Positions 62,564 to 64,000 of a DNA stretch of 64,000 nt are shown one piece after another (within the stretch, counting starts at the first letter, position 1; every line of letters starts with the position of its first letter). Position numbers and translations under genes: made by a program. Origin of the DNA: [Mycobacterium] vasticus (lineage in GTDB: Bacteria > Actinomycetota > Actinomycetes > Mycobacteriales > Mycobacteriaceae); the NCBI RefSeq assembly GCF_020181595.1, contig NZ_CP084028.1, positions 2,370,398-2,434,397 of the forward strand, in the 5' to 3' direction. The notes under the pieces were generated by a model. That model did no database searches. It was given only the letters and a program-made list of their open reading frames with translations, and was not told where the DNA came from.

Positions 62564-63487
62564 TTAGAACAGGGTGGGCAGCCCGATGGCCGAGTCCACC
62601 GCGAGCGCGCAGAACACCACGGCCAGATAGTTGTTCGACTGCAGGAACAGCCGCAGCGGCTTGACCGGCTCACCGCGGCGCACCCCGGCGTAGAGCTGGT
62701 GGGCCATGGTCAGGAACCAGGCCCCGGCCGCCGCCGCGACCGCCGCGTACAGCCACCCGGCGGCGGGAACCAGCGCCAGCGTGGCGGCCACCGTCGCCCA
62801 GGTGTAGAGCACGATGCGGTGGGTGACCACGCGTTCGCTGGCCACCACCGGCAGCATCGGCACACCGGCTGCCGCGTAGTCGTCCTTGTAGCGCATCGCC
62901 AGCGCCCAGGTGTGCGGCGGAGTCCAGAAGAAGATCACCAGGAACATCACCAGCGCGGGCCAGCCGATGGTGCCCGTCACCGCGGACCAGCCGATCACCA
63001 CCGGCATGCAGCCGGCCGCACCGCCCCACACCACGTTCTGTGAGGTGTGCCGCTTGAGCAGCATCGAGTAGACCAGCACGTAGAACGCGATGGTGGCCAT
63101 GGCCAAGATGCCCGACATCGGGTTGGTGGTGCGCCACAGCCAGGCGAACGAGACCGCGGACAGCATCAGGCCGAAGATCAGCGCGTTGCGTGTCGGCACC
63201 GCGTCGCGGGCCAGCGGCCGGCGGGCCGTGCGCTTCATCACCTTGTCGATGTCGGCGTCGACGACACAGTTCAGCGCGTGCGCCCCGGCGGCGGCCAGCA
63301 TGCCGCCGATCATGGTGTTGAAGATCAGCAGCGGATTGACGTTGCCGCGATCGGCCAACAGCATGGCCGGAATGGTGGTAACCAGCAGCAACTCGATGAT
63401 CCGCGGCTTGGTCAGCGACAGGTACGCCAGCAGCGTGGAACGTATTGCGCGGATGCGGCGCGGCGCGACGCCCTCGCGAATACTCAC
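62564..63487 (-). CDS. ctaB: Protoheme IX farnesyltransferase CtaB
   Basis: The protein has 307 residues from GTG 63485-63487, preceded by AAGGAG. The longer frame to 63772 overlaps tkt on the other strand and adds no family sequence. UbiA-type prenyltransferase: first metal motif [20 protein letters not shown], second [16 protein letters not shown], about nine helices. It makes heme O by adding a farnesyl group to heme B, upstream of CtaA. Counterpart: Rv1451; divergent from tkt. Confidence 0.95.
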   Translation of the reverse strand: MSIREGVAPRRIRAIRSTLLAYLSLTKPRIIELLLVTTIPAMLLADRGNVNPLLIFNTMIGGMLAAAGAHALNCVVDADIDKVMKRTARRPLARDAVPTRNALIFGLMLSAVSFAWLWRTTNPMSGILAMATIAFYVLVYSMLLKRHTSQNVVWGGAAGCMPVVIGWSAVTGTIGWPALVMFLVIFFWTPPHTWALAMRYKDDYAAAGVPMLPVVASERVVTHRIVLYTWATVAATLALVPAAGWLYAAVAAAAGAWFLTMAHQLYAGVRRGEPVKPLRLFLQSNNYLAVVFCALAVDSAIGLPTLF

Positions 63488-63599
63488 GTGATGACTCCTT
63501 GGATGACAGCAGCGACGGCAGCGTCTACTACGGACGATGGTAGACCGCGTGGCCGGGCCCGCCGAATCGCAGGGTCGATTCGCACTAGGCTTGGCGTTC

Positions 63600-64000
63600 G
63601 TGACCACTGCTGCAGAGATCTCCGCCCTGACCCGACCGCACCACCCGAGCGGCTGGGCCGACATCGACTCCGTGGCGGTCGACACCGCCCGGGTACTGGC
63701 CGCCGACGCGGTACAGAAGGTCGGCAACGGCCATCCCGGCACCGCGATGAGCCTCGCTCCCCTGGCGTACACGCTGTTCCAGCGGGTGATGCGCCACGAC
63801 CCGTCGGACCCGCACTGGCTCGGCCGCGACCGCTTCGTACTCTCCCCCGGCCACTCCTGCCTGACCCTCTACATCCAGCTGTACCTGGGTGGCTTCGGTC
63901 TGGAGCTGGCCGACATCGAGGCACTGCGCACCTGGGGTTCCAAGACCCCCGGCCACCCGGAGTTCCGGCACACCAAGGGCGTGGAGATCACCACCGGCCC
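63600..64000 (+). CDS. tkt: Transketolase (5' part, cut by window edge)
   Basis: The frame begins at GTG 63600 and runs off the end with 133 residues visible. The N-terminus is typical of transketolase: [57 protein letters not shown] and [12 protein letters not shown]. It transfers two-carbon units in the pentose phosphate pathway with thiamine diphosphate. No Shine-Dalgarno sequence is clear, so a leaderless mRNA is possible. Counterpart: Rv1449c. Confidence 0.95.
   Translation, partial: MTTAAEISALTRPHHPSGWADIDSVAVDTARVLAADAVQKVGNGHPGTAMSLAPLAYTLFQRVMRHDPSDPHWLGRDRFVLSPGHSCLTLYIQLYLGGFGLELADIEALRTWGSKTPGHPEFRHTKGVEITTG

Noticed and set aside
63488..63772. N-terminal extension of the ctaB frame
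   Set aside because: Overlaps the tkt start on the other strand and has no UbiA-like sequence; the GTG at 63485-63487 has a good ribosome site.

Overview
The window is high-GC actinobacterial DNA from a Mycobacterium. The evidence is a long collinear block, inverted relative to this strand, that matches the M. tuberculosis order from tkt (Rv1449c) to lipL (Rv1497) as I remember it, plus fabG1-inhA, ripA/ripB, an intein-free suf operon, a GT-C mannosyltransferase of the MptB type, and two PPE proteins. I cannot name the species. H37Rv genes I expected but do not see include ctpD, fadE15, the PE_PGRS genes, mazEF4 and Rv1482c. Local substitutes are an aquaporin, a DUF2207/LemA pair, a DoxX-like protein, a DUF5666 protein, a Tat amidohydrolase and the PPE pair.

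Region 1 (1-14.0 kb, minus strand) is a lipid polyketide locus laid out like tesA-fadD26-ppsA-ppsB-ppsC: thioesterase, fatty-acyl-AMP ligase, then three modular PKS genes (the third runs off the left edge). The modules look shuffled. The first PKS gene has a PpsC-like front and a PpsA-like back. The second has a PpsA-like front, with loading ACP, and a PpsB-like back. The third again has a PpsC-like front. A 15-codon relic of a PKS 3' end sits between fadD and the first PKS gene, marking the recombination breakpoint.

Region 2 (14.0-20.6 kb) carries lipL, meaB, mutB and mutA, the methylmalonyl-CoA mutase system, directly beside the PKS locus. Region 3 (20.7-28.2 kb) holds membrane and accessory genes: a TVP38-type protein, a Ddn-family protein, LemA, DUF2207, an unusual aquaporin, DoxX, SPFH and NfeD proteins.

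Region 4 (28.2-40.9 kb) is core envelope and metabolism: hemH-inhA-fabG1 with a conserved promoter, the moxR1 group, ripA/ripB with a candidate MtrA site, and acn-acnR with a textbook AcnR operator. A 16-bp tandem repeat with a C12 tract and interleaved inverted repeats follow acnR.

Region 5 (40.9-52.9 kb) holds ABC-F, echA12 and thioredoxin, then the DUF5666 and amidohydrolase genes, then sufR-B-D-C-S-U-T. Region 6 (53.0-64 kb) holds mptB, an ABC-2 transporter and ctaA (one overlapping operon), an ATP-grasp-like gene, qor, two PPE genes behind a near-consensus Zur box, ctaB, and the start of tkt.

Comparisons with H37Rv genes and Pps proteins are from memory and are marked as such; no alignments were run.
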